From contig NZ_CP095481.1 of NCBI RefSeq assembly GCF_023023025.1, positions 1,550,001 through 1,614,000 of the forward strand: 64,000 nucleotides of DNA. The letters run 5' to 3'. Positions 46,319-54,536 of the stretch are shown here, piece by piece. How positions within the stretch are numbered: the first letter of the stretch is position 1; every line of letters begins with the position of its first letter. The DNA is from Amycolatopsis sp. WQ 127309 (GTDB taxonomy: Bacteria; Actinomycetota; Actinomycetes; Mycobacteriales; Pseudonocardiaceae). Under the pieces are notes generated by a model, which did no database searches, had not been told where the DNA came from, and saw only the letters and a program-made list of their open reading frames with translations. Position numbers and translations under genes: made by a program.

Positions 46319-46334
46319 GTAGTACGCTCCGGGC

Positions 46335-46907
46335 ATGGTCGAACGTCCCGAGCGGCGGGTCCTCACCGGCGCGGATCTCAAGGCCTTCTACAAGGCCCTG
46401 GCCAACCCCGTGCGCCGCGACATCCTGTCCTACCTGGGCGAACACGGCGAAGCGAACTCGACGAGCGTCGCGAAGGCCCTCGGCGAAAGCACCGGGACGA
46501 CCAGCTACCACCTCCGCAAGCTCGCCGACCTGGACCTGATCGCGGAGATCGAGGAGCGCTCCACCGGCCGCGAGCGCTGGTGGAAAGCGCTGTCGAAGGA
46601 CATCTTCACGCCACCCGGCCTGGAGATGTCGCCGGACGAGCGCGAAGCCGCACTGAAGCTGGGCGCGCTCAAGATGAGCCACGACATCGGCCTGGTCACG
46701 CGGGCGTACGCGGGGTACGACAGTGCCGAGGGCTGGAACCAGATCCACCGCTCCGGGCTGCGCCTGACGAAGGACCAGATCGCGTCGTTCGTCGAGGAGT
46801 ACCAGAACCTGATCTGGAAGTACGTCACCGCACCGGGCGAGCACCCCGAAGGGTCCCGCGCACTGGCCGTCCGGCTCGTCATGGTCCCGGAGACCGAGAC
46901 CGCCTAG
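46335..46907 (+). CDS. ArsR-like winged-helix regulator
   Basis: This 190-residue protein has an N-terminal HTH (FYKALANPVRRDILSYLGEHG, NSTSVAKALGESTGTTSYHLRKL) and wing, and then a helical C-terminal domain with aromatic residues (WNQIHRSGLRL, FVEEYQNLIWKY). The length and domain pattern resemble HTH_20/ArsR-type regulators with a C-terminal ligand domain. It has no metal-binding Cys pair. Its stop shares a CTAG with the convergent AlkB gene. Confidence 0.85.
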   Translation: MVERPERRVLTGADLKAFYKALANPVRRDILSYLGEHGEANSTSVAKALGESTGTTSYHLRKLADLDLIAEIEERSTGRERWWKALSKDIFTPPGLEMSPDEREAALKLGALKMSHDIGLVTRAYAGYDSAEGWNQIHRSGLRLTKDQIASFVEEYQNLIWKYVTAPGEHPEGSRALAVRLVMVPETETA

Positions 46908-47530
46908 AACCCGGACACCCGCAGCGTGATGTTCAGCCGGCCGGTCAGGCCGAGCGCCGGGTCCGCCGTGCCCGGCAACGTCCGCGGGACGCCGTGGTAG
47001 GCGAACCGGGACGCCCCGCCGAAGACGAACAAGTCGCCCGAGTGCAGCTCGACGTCGGTGTACGGCCTGTTGCGCGACTCCGTGTTGCCGAAGCGGAAGA
47101 CGCACGTGTCGCCGAGGCTGAGTGAGACCACCGGGGCCGCGCTCTGCTCGTCCTTGTCCTGGTGCTGCCCCATCTTCGTCTTCGCGGCGTAGAAGTTGAC
47201 CAAGGCGGTGTCGGGCTCGTAGTCCTCGGCCGGTTCGCCGTACGCGTCCGCCAGCGCGCGGCGGCCGAGGTCGCCGAGCCAGTCCGGGAACGGCAGCACC
47301 GGCCGGCCGTCGTCGGTCGTGCGCGAGTAGCCGTACGGGTACCAGTGCCAGCCGAGGCAGACGGTCTTGACCGACATCACGCCGCCGTTGGGGTAGGTCG
47401 TGTTGCGGTAGCCGGGCCAGCCGCGGCAGGCGGCGACGAGGTCGCGCTGCGCGTCGAAATCGAGCCAGTCGGGCAGGTGCACCGCGCCCGGCGCCAGTTC
47501 GGCGCGGGGTCTCGGCAGAAGAGCGTCCAC
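46904..47530 (-). CDS. AlkB-family Fe(II)/2-oxoglutarate dioxygenase
   Basis: This 208-residue protein has the HxD iron motif (MGQHQDKDE), a distal His (FAYHGVPR) and the 2-oxoglutarate Arg motif RLNITLR. LVNFYAAKTKMG is a standard AlkB element. It should repair N-alkylated bases in DNA or RNA by oxidative dealkylation. GTG 47530 is the predicted start. There is no nearby ada or alkA gene. Confidence 0.92.
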   Translation of the reverse strand: MDALLPRPRAELAPGAVHLPDWLDFDAQRDLVAACRGWPGYRNTTYPNGGVMSVKTVCLGWHWYPYGYSRTTDDGRPVLPFPDWLGDLGRRALADAYGEPAEDYEPDTALVNFYAAKTKMGQHQDKDEQSAAPVVSLSLGDTCVFRFGNTESRNRPYTDVELHSGDLFVFGGASRFAYHGVPRTLPGTADPALGLTGRLNITLRVSGF

Positions 47531-47584
47531 TACTTCGATTGTGCCAGCGACGCCCGCCGCCGACGTCCGGCAACGTGCCGTGGA

Positions 47585-48643
47585 TCACGCACCGAACGTC
47601 ACCACGGTGACGCCCGCTCGCGCCGGCACCGGGTCGTTCATCTCGGCCAGCGCGGCCGGGACGTCGTCGAGCCCGATCCGGCGGCCGATCAGCGCGGCCA
47701 GGTCGATGCCCGACGTCTCGACGACGCGCAGCAGCTCCGGGTACTCGTGGGCCTGCAGGCCGTGGATCCCGACCAGCTCCAGCTCGCCGCCGATGACCCG
47801 GTGCATCGGGATCGGCGCGACGCCCTGCGCCGGCGGCATCAGCCCGGCCTGGACGTGCCGCCCGCGCTTGCGAAGGCTGCCCACCGACGCCGCGCAGGTC
47901 GACGGCGAGCCGAGGCAGTCGAGCGAGACGTGCGTGCCGCCGCCGGTCAGCTCGCGCACGTGCGCGGCGACGGCTTCGTGGCCGTCGAACGCCGACGCGT
48001 CGACCGTCAGCGCCGCCCCCGACTTCGCCGCCAGCTCGAGCGCGGCCGGCGAGACGTCGACCGCGACCACCTTCGCCCCGGCCGCGACGGCGAGCAGCAC
48101 GGCGGAGATCCCGACGCCGCCGCAGCCGTACACCGACACCCACTGCCCGGCGGTGACCCGGCCCTGCCGCAGCACCCCGCGGAACGCCGTGCCGAACCGG
48201 CAGCCCAGCGCCGCCGCCTCGGCCGCGCCGAGCGAGTCCGGCAGCGCCACCAGGTTGACCTCGGCGTGCCCGATCGCGACGCGCTCGGCGAACGACCCCC
48301 AGTGCGTCGCGCCCGGCTGGAACTCGCGGTCGCAGATCTGCTGGTCGCCGCGGGCGCACTGGGCGCACGTGCCGCAGGCGCAGACGAACGGCACGGTGAC
48401 GCGCGCGCCGAGCGCCCAGCCGCGCACGCCGTCGCCGAGCGCGACGACGCGGCCGGCGAGCTCGTGGCCGGCGACGTGCGGCAGTGTCACCGCGCTGTCA
48501 TGTCCCTGCCACGTGTGCCAGTCGCTGCGGCACACGCCGGTGGCGTCGACCTCGATGACGGCCCCGCCGGGCGGCGCGACCGGTTCCGGCACGTCCCGGA
48601 CCAGGGGCAGGACGCCGAAATCTTCCATCACCACAGCTCGCAT
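47585..48643 (-). CDS. Zinc-dependent alcohol dehydrogenase
   Basis: This 352-residue MDR enzyme has catalytic zinc ligands in GVCRSDWH and GHELAGRV, and the structural zinc Cys set in CACGTCAQCARGDQQIC. The NAD domain has VYGCGGVGISAVLLA. The segment LPHVAGHELAG and the missing substrate clues leave an unspecific zinc alcohol dehydrogenase label. It is a single gene with no operon partner. Confidence 0.92.
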   Translation of the reverse strand: MRAVVMEDFGVLPLVRDVPEPVAPPGGAVIEVDATGVCRSDWHTWQGHDSAVTLPHVAGHELAGRVVALGDGVRGWALGARVTVPFVCACGTCAQCARGDQQICDREFQPGATHWGSFAERVAIGHAEVNLVALPDSLGAAEAAALGCRFGTAFRGVLRQGRVTAGQWVSVYGCGGVGISAVLLAVAAGAKVVAVDVSPAALELAAKSGAALTVDASAFDGHEAVAAHVRELTGGGTHVSLDCLGSPSTCAASVGSLRKRGRHVQAGLMPPAQGVAPIPMHRVIGGELELVGIHGLQAHEYPELLRVVETSGIDLAALIGRRIGLDDVPAALAEMNDPVPARAGVTVVTFGA

Positions 48644-48694
48644 ATCGCGAGCCTAACCGAGCCGCTCAGGTGAGCGGGTTTCCGTTGCCGTCGC

Positions 48695-49039
48695 TCAGTT
48701 GAGCGGCGGCGGCTGCGGCTGGAAGCGGGTCCGCGGCCGCGGTGGCCCGAGCAGTTTGCTGAGCGAACCATCGGGCACGTTGAGAATGTCCTCGAGGTTT
48801 CTCAGCGCCTCCAACGATTCCGCCCGTTCGGGCCGGCACCGCCCGGACTGCCAGTGGCTGAGGGTGGCCAGGCTGACCGTGGTTCCCCTGCCGCGCAAGC
48901 GATAGCGGATCCGGTCGAGGCCGAGGCCGCGATGCCGGATCGCCGTCCGCAGTGCCACGGCGAAGGGCCCAACGGCCAGCAGCCGGTCGAGTTCCGCCTG
49001 TTCCCCCCGGTCGATCGTGTGTGTTCGCTGACCGGTCAT
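48695..49039 (-). CDS. XRE-like helix-turn-helix DNA-binding protein
   Basis: This 114-residue protein has a lambda-repressor-type HTH (RYRLRGRGTTVSLATLSHWQS) in its middle and a C-terminal helix LEALRNLEDILNVPDGSLSKLLG. A Pro-rich tail (PPRPRTRFQPQPPPLN) follows. ATG 49039 follows GGAGCGATGTG. In Pseudonocardiaceae similar short HTH proteins are common near secreted or secondary-metabolite genes; the target is unknown. Confidence 0.78.
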   Translation of the reverse strand: MTGQRTHTIDRGEQAELDRLLAVGPFAVALRTAIRHRGLGLDRIRYRLRGRGTTVSLATLSHWQSGRCRPERAESLEALRNLEDILNVPDGSLSKLLGPPRPRTRFQPQPPPLN

Positions 49040-49111
49040 CACATCGCTCCGAAGCACTCCCGAAACCGAAAATTGGAGCGTAGGCCTGCTTCGGCGAGAT
49101 CGGAAGACCAC

Positions 49112-49945
49112 TCACCCACCTGCGAACGCCCCGGAAGTCCTGACGTGGTCCGCGATCGCGGCGAAGGGTGCCATGTGGCCGGAGTTGACCGTGACGTAGG
49201 AAATCCCCCACCGGTCCCGCCACCGGCGGAGGTTTTCCGTGGCACGGCCCGGATCCGACGGCAGCACGGTGACCGCACCCATCGCCGCCAGCTCGGGCAG
49301 GTCGACCCCGGCGAAGCGGACCACCTGCTGGGACGGCTCGTCACCGACGGCGATCAGGTTCAGCCCGAGCTCGATCTCCGGCAGCCGCGGCCCGGCGAGC
49401 GTTCGGAATCGATCCACAATGGACTGGGCCTGGTCTTCCGTGGTTGTGGGCGCCCACGAGAAGGTGACGATGTCGGCTTCTTGCGCGGCGAGCGCCAGCA
49501 TTTTCGGCCCGCTTGCGGCGAGCAGCAGCCGCGGCCGGTCGATCGATCGCTTGAGGAGCGCGATCGTTTCGGCCATCCGTGTGACGCGCTCACCCGGCGA
49601 GCCGAACGCCCGCCCGAGCACCGCGGCGTGCGCGTCGGCACCAGGCCGCCCGGCGCCCAGCCCGAGCTCGAACCGGCCGCCGGTCTGCTGGTGGAGGGTG
49701 TGCGCCTGCCAGTCGAGCGCCCGCGCGCCCCGGAAGGGATCGGCAAGCACGAAGGTACCGAGGGTGATCCGCTCGGTGACCGCGGCGGCGGCCCCGAGCA
49801 GCACGAACGGGTCACCTCCGGAGACGGGATCGGTGGCGAGCAGGGTGTCGAAGCCGAGTGCCTCGGCCCGCCGCGCCTGAGCGGTCCAGGCACCGAGGTC
49901 AGGGGCATAACCGGCGACGATGCCGAAGCGGAACGGAGTGGTCAT
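49112..49945 (-). CDS. LLM-class (F420/FMN) flavin-dependent oxidoreductase
   Basis: This 277-residue TIM-barrel protein has the luciferase-like pattern FRFGIVAGYAP, FDTLLATDPVSGGDPF, GRFELGLGAGRPGADAH and IDRPRLLLAASGPKMLALAAQEADIVTF. It is likely of the actinobacterial F420 subgroup rather than a luciferase. The substrate is unknown. Confidence 0.88.
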   Translation of the reverse strand: MTTPFRFGIVAGYAPDLGAWTAQARRAEALGFDTLLATDPVSGGDPFVLLGAAAAVTERITLGTFVLADPFRGARALDWQAHTLHQQTGGRFELGLGAGRPGADAHAAVLGRAFGSPGERVTRMAETIALLKRSIDRPRLLLAASGPKMLALAAQEADIVTFSWAPTTTEDQAQSIVDRFRTLAGPRLPEIELGLNLIAVGDEPSQQVVRFAGVDLPELAAMGAVTVLPSDPGRATENLRRWRDRWGISYVTVNSGHMAPFAAIADHVRTSGAFAGG

Positions 49946-50067
49946 GCGGCCATGATCGGCGGCGCGGCGGTGTCACCGCATCCGCTCCAGGACGTCACCC
50001 GGACGTACGCGCCCCGACGTCACCACAGCTCGATCACCGTCCGTAACACCCGCGGTGATCACTACGT

Positions 50068-50090
50068 CTCTCTGCACAAGTCACAGAGAG
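50068..50090 (+). promoter_or_regulatory. Hairpin CTCTCTG/CAGAGAG before a membrane protein gene
   Basis: Seven-base perfect arms surround a 9-base loop in the leader, 12 bases before ATG 50103 and covering the RBS position. It may limit translation. Confidence 0.4.
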
Positions 50091-50102
50091 CGAGACAGAC
50101 AA

Positions 50103-50624
50103 ATGACCGCCGACCCGAACACCTGTCAACCGCCGCCGTCAGAGCCCGTCTCGCAAGCCGAAACGGTTTCGCCGCCCGCGCGCCGCAGCCACAAACCCCT
50201 CTTCATCGTCGCGGGTGCTGCGGTCGTCGCCGTGATCGCCACCATCCTGATCATCGTCTTCACGACCTCCGGCCCCTCGTCCGTCAACGGCACACTCTCT
50301 CTGCTGTGCGACATGAAATGCACCAAAGCCGCAGCTGACGGTTACGACGGTTACGACGGTTACGGGGACCTGAGCAACGGCTCGCAAGTCACGCTCGTGG
50401 ACGAGACCGGGCAGGTCGTGGCCACCACCGAGCTGCGCCGCACCCCCGGCGAAGAAACGAAGATCGTCGAAGGCATGTGGGTACGCACGTTCACCTTCAC
50501 GTTCACCGACGTGCCGAGCGCCGACCGCTACGGCGTGCACCTCGGCAACAACAACCGCGGCACCCTGTGGAAGAGCGCTGAGGAGACCGAGCGCGACGGC
50601 TTCAGCCTCACCATCGGTGGCTAG
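50103..50624 (+). CDS. Single-pass membrane-anchored protein with outside domain, function unknown
   Basis: This 173-residue protein has a Pro-rich cytoplasmic N-terminus, one helix (LFIVAGAAVVAVIATILIIVF) and an outside domain of about 110 residues with a possible disulfide pair (LLCDMKC). A DGYDGYDGYGD stretch, coded by GTTACGACG tandem copies, is followed by a beta-rich part. ATG 50103 was chosen over an upstream in-frame ATG at 50055 because that upstream part would be encoded within the hairpin leader. I recognise no family. Confidence 0.7.
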   Translation: MTADPNTCQPPPSEPVSQAETVSPPARRSHKPLFIVAGAAVVAVIATILIIVFTTSGPSSVNGTLSLLCDMKCTKAAADGYDGYDGYGDLSNGSQVTLVDETGQVVATTELRRTPGEETKIVEGMWVRTFTFTFTDVPSADRYGVHLGNNNRGTLWKSAEETERDGFSLTIGG

Positions 50625-51304
50625 CGCAGCGTGACCGACAGGGCCTGCGCGATCTCCTTGCCGATCGCGTGGGTGGCCACCTCCGGCGGTGACCCCACCT
50701 TGACCACCATCGGCCCGCCGAACGGCTGGCGTTCCACCACCTCGATGCGTTCGCCCAGGTTGATCGCGTGTTCGGTCAGGTAGCGCAGCAGCTCCGGGTC
50801 GGTGTCCCAGACCCGGACGATCTCGCCGACCGCGCCCGGCTCCAGGTCGTCCAGGATGCGGACCGACAGCTCCTCGACGCTGCCGTCCGCGGCCGGGATC
50901 GGGTCGCCGTGGGGGTCGCGGACCGGGTTGCCGAGCTTGGCCGCGATGCGCTCGACCAGCCGGTCCGACACCGCGTGCTCCAGCGCGTCGGCCTCCGCGT
51001 GGACCTCGTCCCAGGTGTAGCCGAGCTCGGAGACCAGGTACGTCTCGATCAGCCGGTGCCGGCGCAGCACCGACCGCGCGAGCAGCCGGCCGTCGGCCGT
51101 GAGCTCGATGCCGCGGTAGGGCACGTGGGTGACCAGGCCGAGCTGGGACAGCTTCGTGACCATCCCCGACGCCGAGGACGGGCTGACCTCCAGCCGGCCG
51201 GCGAGCGAGGTGTTGGTGACGGGCTCACCGCGCTCGACCAGGCCGTAGATCACCCGGACGTAGTCCTCGACCGACGAGGATCTCCGGACCGAACCATCTC
51301 CCAT
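50621..51304 (-). CDS. DtxR/MntR-family metal-dependent regulator
   Basis: This 227-residue protein has an N-terminal HTH (VEDYVRVIYGLVERGEP, VSPSSASGMVTKLSQLGLV), the dimerisation domain with metal ligands (HAEADALEHAVSDRLVERI) and a C-terminal FeoA/SH3-like domain. The start of the metal domain RHRLIETYLVSELGYTWDEVH is typical. Mn2+ or Fe2+ is the likely corepressor. Its stop shares a CTAG with the convergent membrane protein gene. Confidence 0.92.
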   Translation of the reverse strand: MGDGSVRRSSSVEDYVRVIYGLVERGEPVTNTSLAGRLEVSPSSASGMVTKLSQLGLVTHVPYRGIELTADGRLLARSVLRRHRLIETYLVSELGYTWDEVHAEADALEHAVSDRLVERIAAKLGNPVRDPHGDPIPAADGSVEELSVRILDDLEPGAVGEIVRVWDTDPELLRYLTEHAINLGERIEVVERQPFGGPMVVKVGSPPEVATHAIGKEIAQALSVTLR

Positions 51305-51343
51305 GCCGCATACGATACGGGCCGCGTACTTTCGCCGTGCGCC

Positions 51344-51784
51344 TCACGGCCGCCAGCGGTAGCGGATCCAGCCGGGGACCGGTTCCGCGCCGAGCTGGGC
51401 GTAGAACGCCTCGCCTTTCTCGTTGCCCGCCTGCATGTCCCACTCGACGCGCCCGTCGGTGCGGGCGGCCAGCTCGGCGAGCAGCGCGCCGCCGAGGCCG
51501 TGGCGCCGCTGCGCGGGGCGCACGAACAGGTCGTCCAGCCAGATCCCCGGCCTGGCTTCCCAGGTGGAGAAGTTCCAGCTGCAGAAGGCGAAGCCGGCAA
51601 CCGTGCCGGGCTCGCCGGGCGGGGTCGCGATCAGCACCCAGGCCTTCGGCGCCGGCCCGAACAGGTGACCGCCCATCTCGGCGCGGTCCAGCTTGAGGTC
51701 GTGCTTGTCCTCGTAGACGGCGTGCTCCTCGATGAGCGCGCAGATCTCCTCGATGTCTTCGACGACGGCGTCGCGGACGGGCAT
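51344..51784 (-). CDS. GNAT-family N-acetyltransferase
   Basis: This 146-residue protein has a compact GNAT fold: PVRDAVVEDIEEICALI start, GIWLDDLFVRPAQRRHGLGGALL acetyl-CoA loop and GEAFYAQLGAEPVPGWIRYR end. The pattern resembles diamine/spermidine-type acetyltransferases (FCSWNFSTWEARPGIWLDDL). The substrate is unknown. Confidence 0.9.
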   Translation of the reverse strand: MPVRDAVVEDIEEICALIEEHAVYEDKHDLKLDRAEMGGHLFGPAPKAWVLIATPPGEPGTVAGFAFCSWNFSTWEARPGIWLDDLFVRPAQRRHGLGGALLAELAARTDGRVEWDMQAGNEKGEAFYAQLGAEPVPGWIRYRWRP

Positions 51785-51842
51785 TTCGCCTCCCGTTTCT
51801 GTCGGTGGTGGTCGTTAGGGTCGAGCGCGGAGGAGGTGGTCG

Positions 51843-52163
51843 ATGGCACCGGAGGAGAAGTACGAGGACCTGGTCGACGAGTTCACCGGACAACCGGGCA
51901 TCACGCCACCCGGAGCGACCGGCGGGTTCGGGCGTGGCGCCCTGCGCGTCGATGGCCGGATCTTCGTGATGTTCGTCCGCGGGCAGCTGGTGCTGAAGCT
52001 GCCGGAAGCGCGGGTGGACGAGCTGGTAGAGGGTGGCCACGGCGTCCGGTTCGACGCGAACAAGGGCACCCCGATGAAGGAATGGCTGGCCCTGGCGTCG
52101 GACTCGCCGCAGCCGTGGCCCGCCCTGGCGAAGGAGGCACTCGAGTTCGTGGGAGGCATGTGA
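51843..52163 (+). CDS. TfoX/YjbR-like small protein
   Basis: This 106-residue protein contains GFGRGALRVDGRIFVMFVRGQLVLKLPEARVDELV, in line with the TfoX N-terminal/MmcQ-YjbR fold. Family members are small and of unclear role; no competence partner is present. Its stop lies 4 bases before the convergent amidohydrolase gene. Confidence 0.75.
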   Translation: MAPEEKYEDLVDEFTGQPGITPPGATGGFGRGALRVDGRIFVMFVRGQLVLKLPEARVDELVEGGHGVRFDANKGTPMKEWLALASDSPQPWPALAKEALEFVGGM

Positions 52164-52167
52164 GACA

Positions 52168-53751
52168 TCAGGCCTGGTAACGCAGTTCGCCGCCGACGGC
52201 GGTGGCCAGCACGCCCAGGTCGTCCAAAGCGGACTCGTCCAGCGGCGAGCCGGAGAGCACGGCGAAGTCGGCGAGCTTCCCGGGCTCCAGCGTGCCCAGG
52301 TCCTGCTCGGCGAAACTCGCGTAGGCCGAGCCGTACGTGTACGCGCGCAGTGCCTGCTCCGGCGTCAGCGCCTCTTCGGGTGCGAAGGGCGCGCCGGACG
52401 CCGTCCGCCGGCGCACCATGTCCGCCAGGGCGAGCAGGGGCGCGCCGTCGACCACCGGGCGGTCCGACGACGCCGGGAGCACGCAGCCCGCGTCGAGGAC
52501 GCTGCGCAGGCGGTAGCACCACGGCACGCGGGCCTCGCCGAGCGCGGCGCGCATCCCGTCGCCGAGCTCGTTGACGAACCGGCCCTGCGGCGAAGCGAGC
52601 AGCCCCAGCGAGGCGAGCCGGGTCAGCTCCGCGGGCTGAAGCACCGCGCAGTGCTCGATGCGGTGCCGGTGGTCCGCGCGCGGTGAAGCGGCCAACGCGG
52701 CTTCGTACGCGTCGAGGACGACGGTGATCGCGCGGTCGCCGATCGCGTGCGTCGCGATCTGCCAACCGGCGTCGTGCGCCTTCCGGATCGTGCGGGCGAT
52801 CTCGTCCTCGGGCACCTGGAAGTAGCCGCGGTTGTCCGGCTCGCCATCGAAGGGTTCGTGCATCGCGCAGGTGCGCCCGACCAGGGAACCGTCGGCGAAC
52901 AGCTTCATCGGGCCGACGCGCAGCCACTCGTCGCCGAGGCCGGTGCGCAGGCCGAGGTCGAGGCCGAACCCGGCGCCGTCGGGCAGGTCGTGCAGCACGC
53001 TCGCGGCGACCATCACCGTGCTGCGCACGCGCAACACTCCGCGGTCGCGCGCGACCTGGTAGGCGGCCAGTTCGGCGGGCGTCTCGCCGACCAGCCCGCC
53101 GCCGATCCCGGCCTCTTGGACGCTCGTGATGCCCTCGGACAGGTACCGCTCCGACGCCCGGTCGAGGCCGCGGACGACCTGCTCCACCGGCGTCGGGTAG
53201 GTCAGCGGCCGCAGCAGCAGCTGGGCCTGCTCGCGCAGCAGCCCGGTCGGTGAGCCCTCGGCGTGCACGACGTCGCCGCCGACCGGCACGTGCGCCAGGT
53301 CCAGCTGGTCCAGCACGGCCGAGTTGACCACCGTCATGTGCCCGGACGTGTGCTTGAGCCGCACGAGCATCCCGGGCGCCGCGCGGTCGAGCCCGTGCCG
53401 GTCCGGGTGCCCGCCGGCGAGCTTGTTCTGGTCGTACCCACTCCCGATCACCCAGCTGCCGGGCGGCAGCGTCGCGGCCCGCGCGGCGACGGCGTCGTAG
53501 ACCTCCTCGACGCTGCGGCAGCCGCCGAGCGGGACGTCGTCGAGGGCCATCCCGAACCAGGCCATGTGGTTGTGCGCGTCGTGGAACCCGGGCACGACGA
53601 ACCCGCCGCCGAGGTCGACGCGGCGGCGCGCGGACACCCCGAGAGCGTCCTCCCCCAGCGCGACGACCCGGCCGTGCAGCACAGCGAGTGCGCTGGTCAA
53701 GCCCGTGCCCGTCCACACCAGGGCGTTTTCGTAGACCACATCGACCCGCAT
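52168..53751 (-). CDS. Amidohydrolase family protein (YtcJ type)
   Basis: This 527-residue metal-dependent hydrolase has the N-terminal HxH motif (GFHDAHNHMAWFG), the later His (ATHAIGDRAI, HRIEHCAVL) and metal Asp (SDRPVVDGAP). The order suits the Amidohydro_3/YtcJ group, which cleaves amides or esters. TTA codons are not seen. The 47 bases upstream contain five linked GATC steps (ATCGATCGATCGATCGA at about 53764) before the divergent enoyl-CoA hydratase gene. Confidence 0.9.
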   Translation of the reverse strand: MRVDVVYENALVWTGTGLTSALAVLHGRVVALGEDALGVSARRRVDLGGGFVVPGFHDAHNHMAWFGMALDDVPLGGCRSVEEVYDAVAARAATLPPGSWVIGSGYDQNKLAGGHPDRHGLDRAAPGMLVRLKHTSGHMTVVNSAVLDQLDLAHVPVGGDVVHAEGSPTGLLREQAQLLLRPLTYPTPVEQVVRGLDRASERYLSEGITSVQEAGIGGGLVGETPAELAAYQVARDRGVLRVRSTVMVAASVLHDLPDGAGFGLDLGLRTGLGDEWLRVGPMKLFADGSLVGRTCAMHEPFDGEPDNRGYFQVPEDEIARTIRKAHDAGWQIATHAIGDRAITVVLDAYEAALAASPRADHRHRIEHCAVLQPAELTRLASLGLLASPQGRFVNELGDGMRAALGEARVPWCYRLRSVLDAGCVLPASSDRPVVDGAPLLALADMVRRRTASGAPFAPEEALTPEQALRAYTYGSAYASFAEQDLGTLEPGKLADFAVLSGSPLDESALDDLGVLATAVGGELRYQA

Positions 53752-53798
53752 CTTTCAGAGGCTATCGATCGATCGATCGAACGTCTAGCATCGGCCTC

Positions 53799-54536
53799 AT
53801 GCCCACCGTGGACTTCGCCGTCGAGGACGGCATCGCGCACATCCGGCTCAACCGGCCCGAGCGGCTGAACGCGGTCGCCGCCGTGCTGGTCGACGACTTC
53901 CTCGCCGCCCTCGACGCCGCCGCCCGCAGTGACGCGCGCGTCGTCGTGCTGTCCGGCAACGGCCGGGCCTTCTGCGCCGGCCACGACCTCAAGGAGCCCA
54001 ACCCCGAGGGGGATTCGCGGGCGCGCCTGGACCGGCTCCAGGACGTGACCCGGCGGCTGCGCTCGCTGCGCCAGCCGGTGATCGCCGCGGTGCACGGCTA
54101 CGCGATCGGCGCGGGCGCCGAGTTCGCGCTCGGCTGCGACCTGATCCTGGCGGCCGAGGACGCGGTGTTCGCGTTCCCCGAGGTCTCGCTGGGCCTGAGC
54201 GTCACCGGCGCGGCGTCGCGGCTGCTGCCGCTGCTCGTCGGCCCGCTCAAGGCGAAGGAGCTGCTGCTGCTCGGCGAGCGCTTCGACGGCCGGAAGGCCG
54301 CGGAGCTGGGCATGGTCAACGCGGCCGTCCCCGCCGAGCAGCTCCAGGCCGAGGCGCGCAGCTGGGCGAAGCGGATCTCCGAGCACCCGCCGGCCGCCGC
54401 CGCGATGGCGAAGCGCGTCCTCGACACCCCGATCGACGTCGAGCCCGCGCTGGAGCTGGAAGTCAGCCACGCGCTGATCACCGAGCACTCGGCCGCGGTC
54501 GCCGCGTCCACGGAGGCCTTCCGGAGCCGGACGTGA
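53799..54536 (+). CDS. Enoyl-CoA hydratase/isomerase family protein
   Basis: This 245-residue crotonase-fold protein has the oxyanion-hole segments GRAFCAGHDLKE and HGYAIGAGAEFALGCD, and FPEVSLGLSVTGAASRLLP. In hydratases Glu residues lie at the FPE and G-x-GAE positions, both present, so hydratase activity is plausible. Operon with the acyl-CoA ligase by GTGA overlap and with tetR. Confidence 0.92.
   Translation: MPTVDFAVEDGIAHIRLNRPERLNAVAAVLVDDFLAALDAAARSDARVVVLSGNGRAFCAGHDLKEPNPEGDSRARLDRLQDVTRRLRSLRQPVIAAVHGYAIGAGAEFALGCDLILAAEDAVFAFPEVSLGLSVTGAASRLLPLLVGPLKAKELLLLGERFDGRKAAELGMVNAAVPAEQLQAEARSWAKRISEHPPAAAAMAKRVLDTPIDVEPALELEVSHALITEHSAAVAASTEAFRSRT

Noticed and set aside
45885..48368. 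Open frame of 827 codons on the minus strand
   Set aside because: It crosses several real genes on both strands and has low-complexity Arg/Gly content. Real gene boundaries with motifs explain the DNA.
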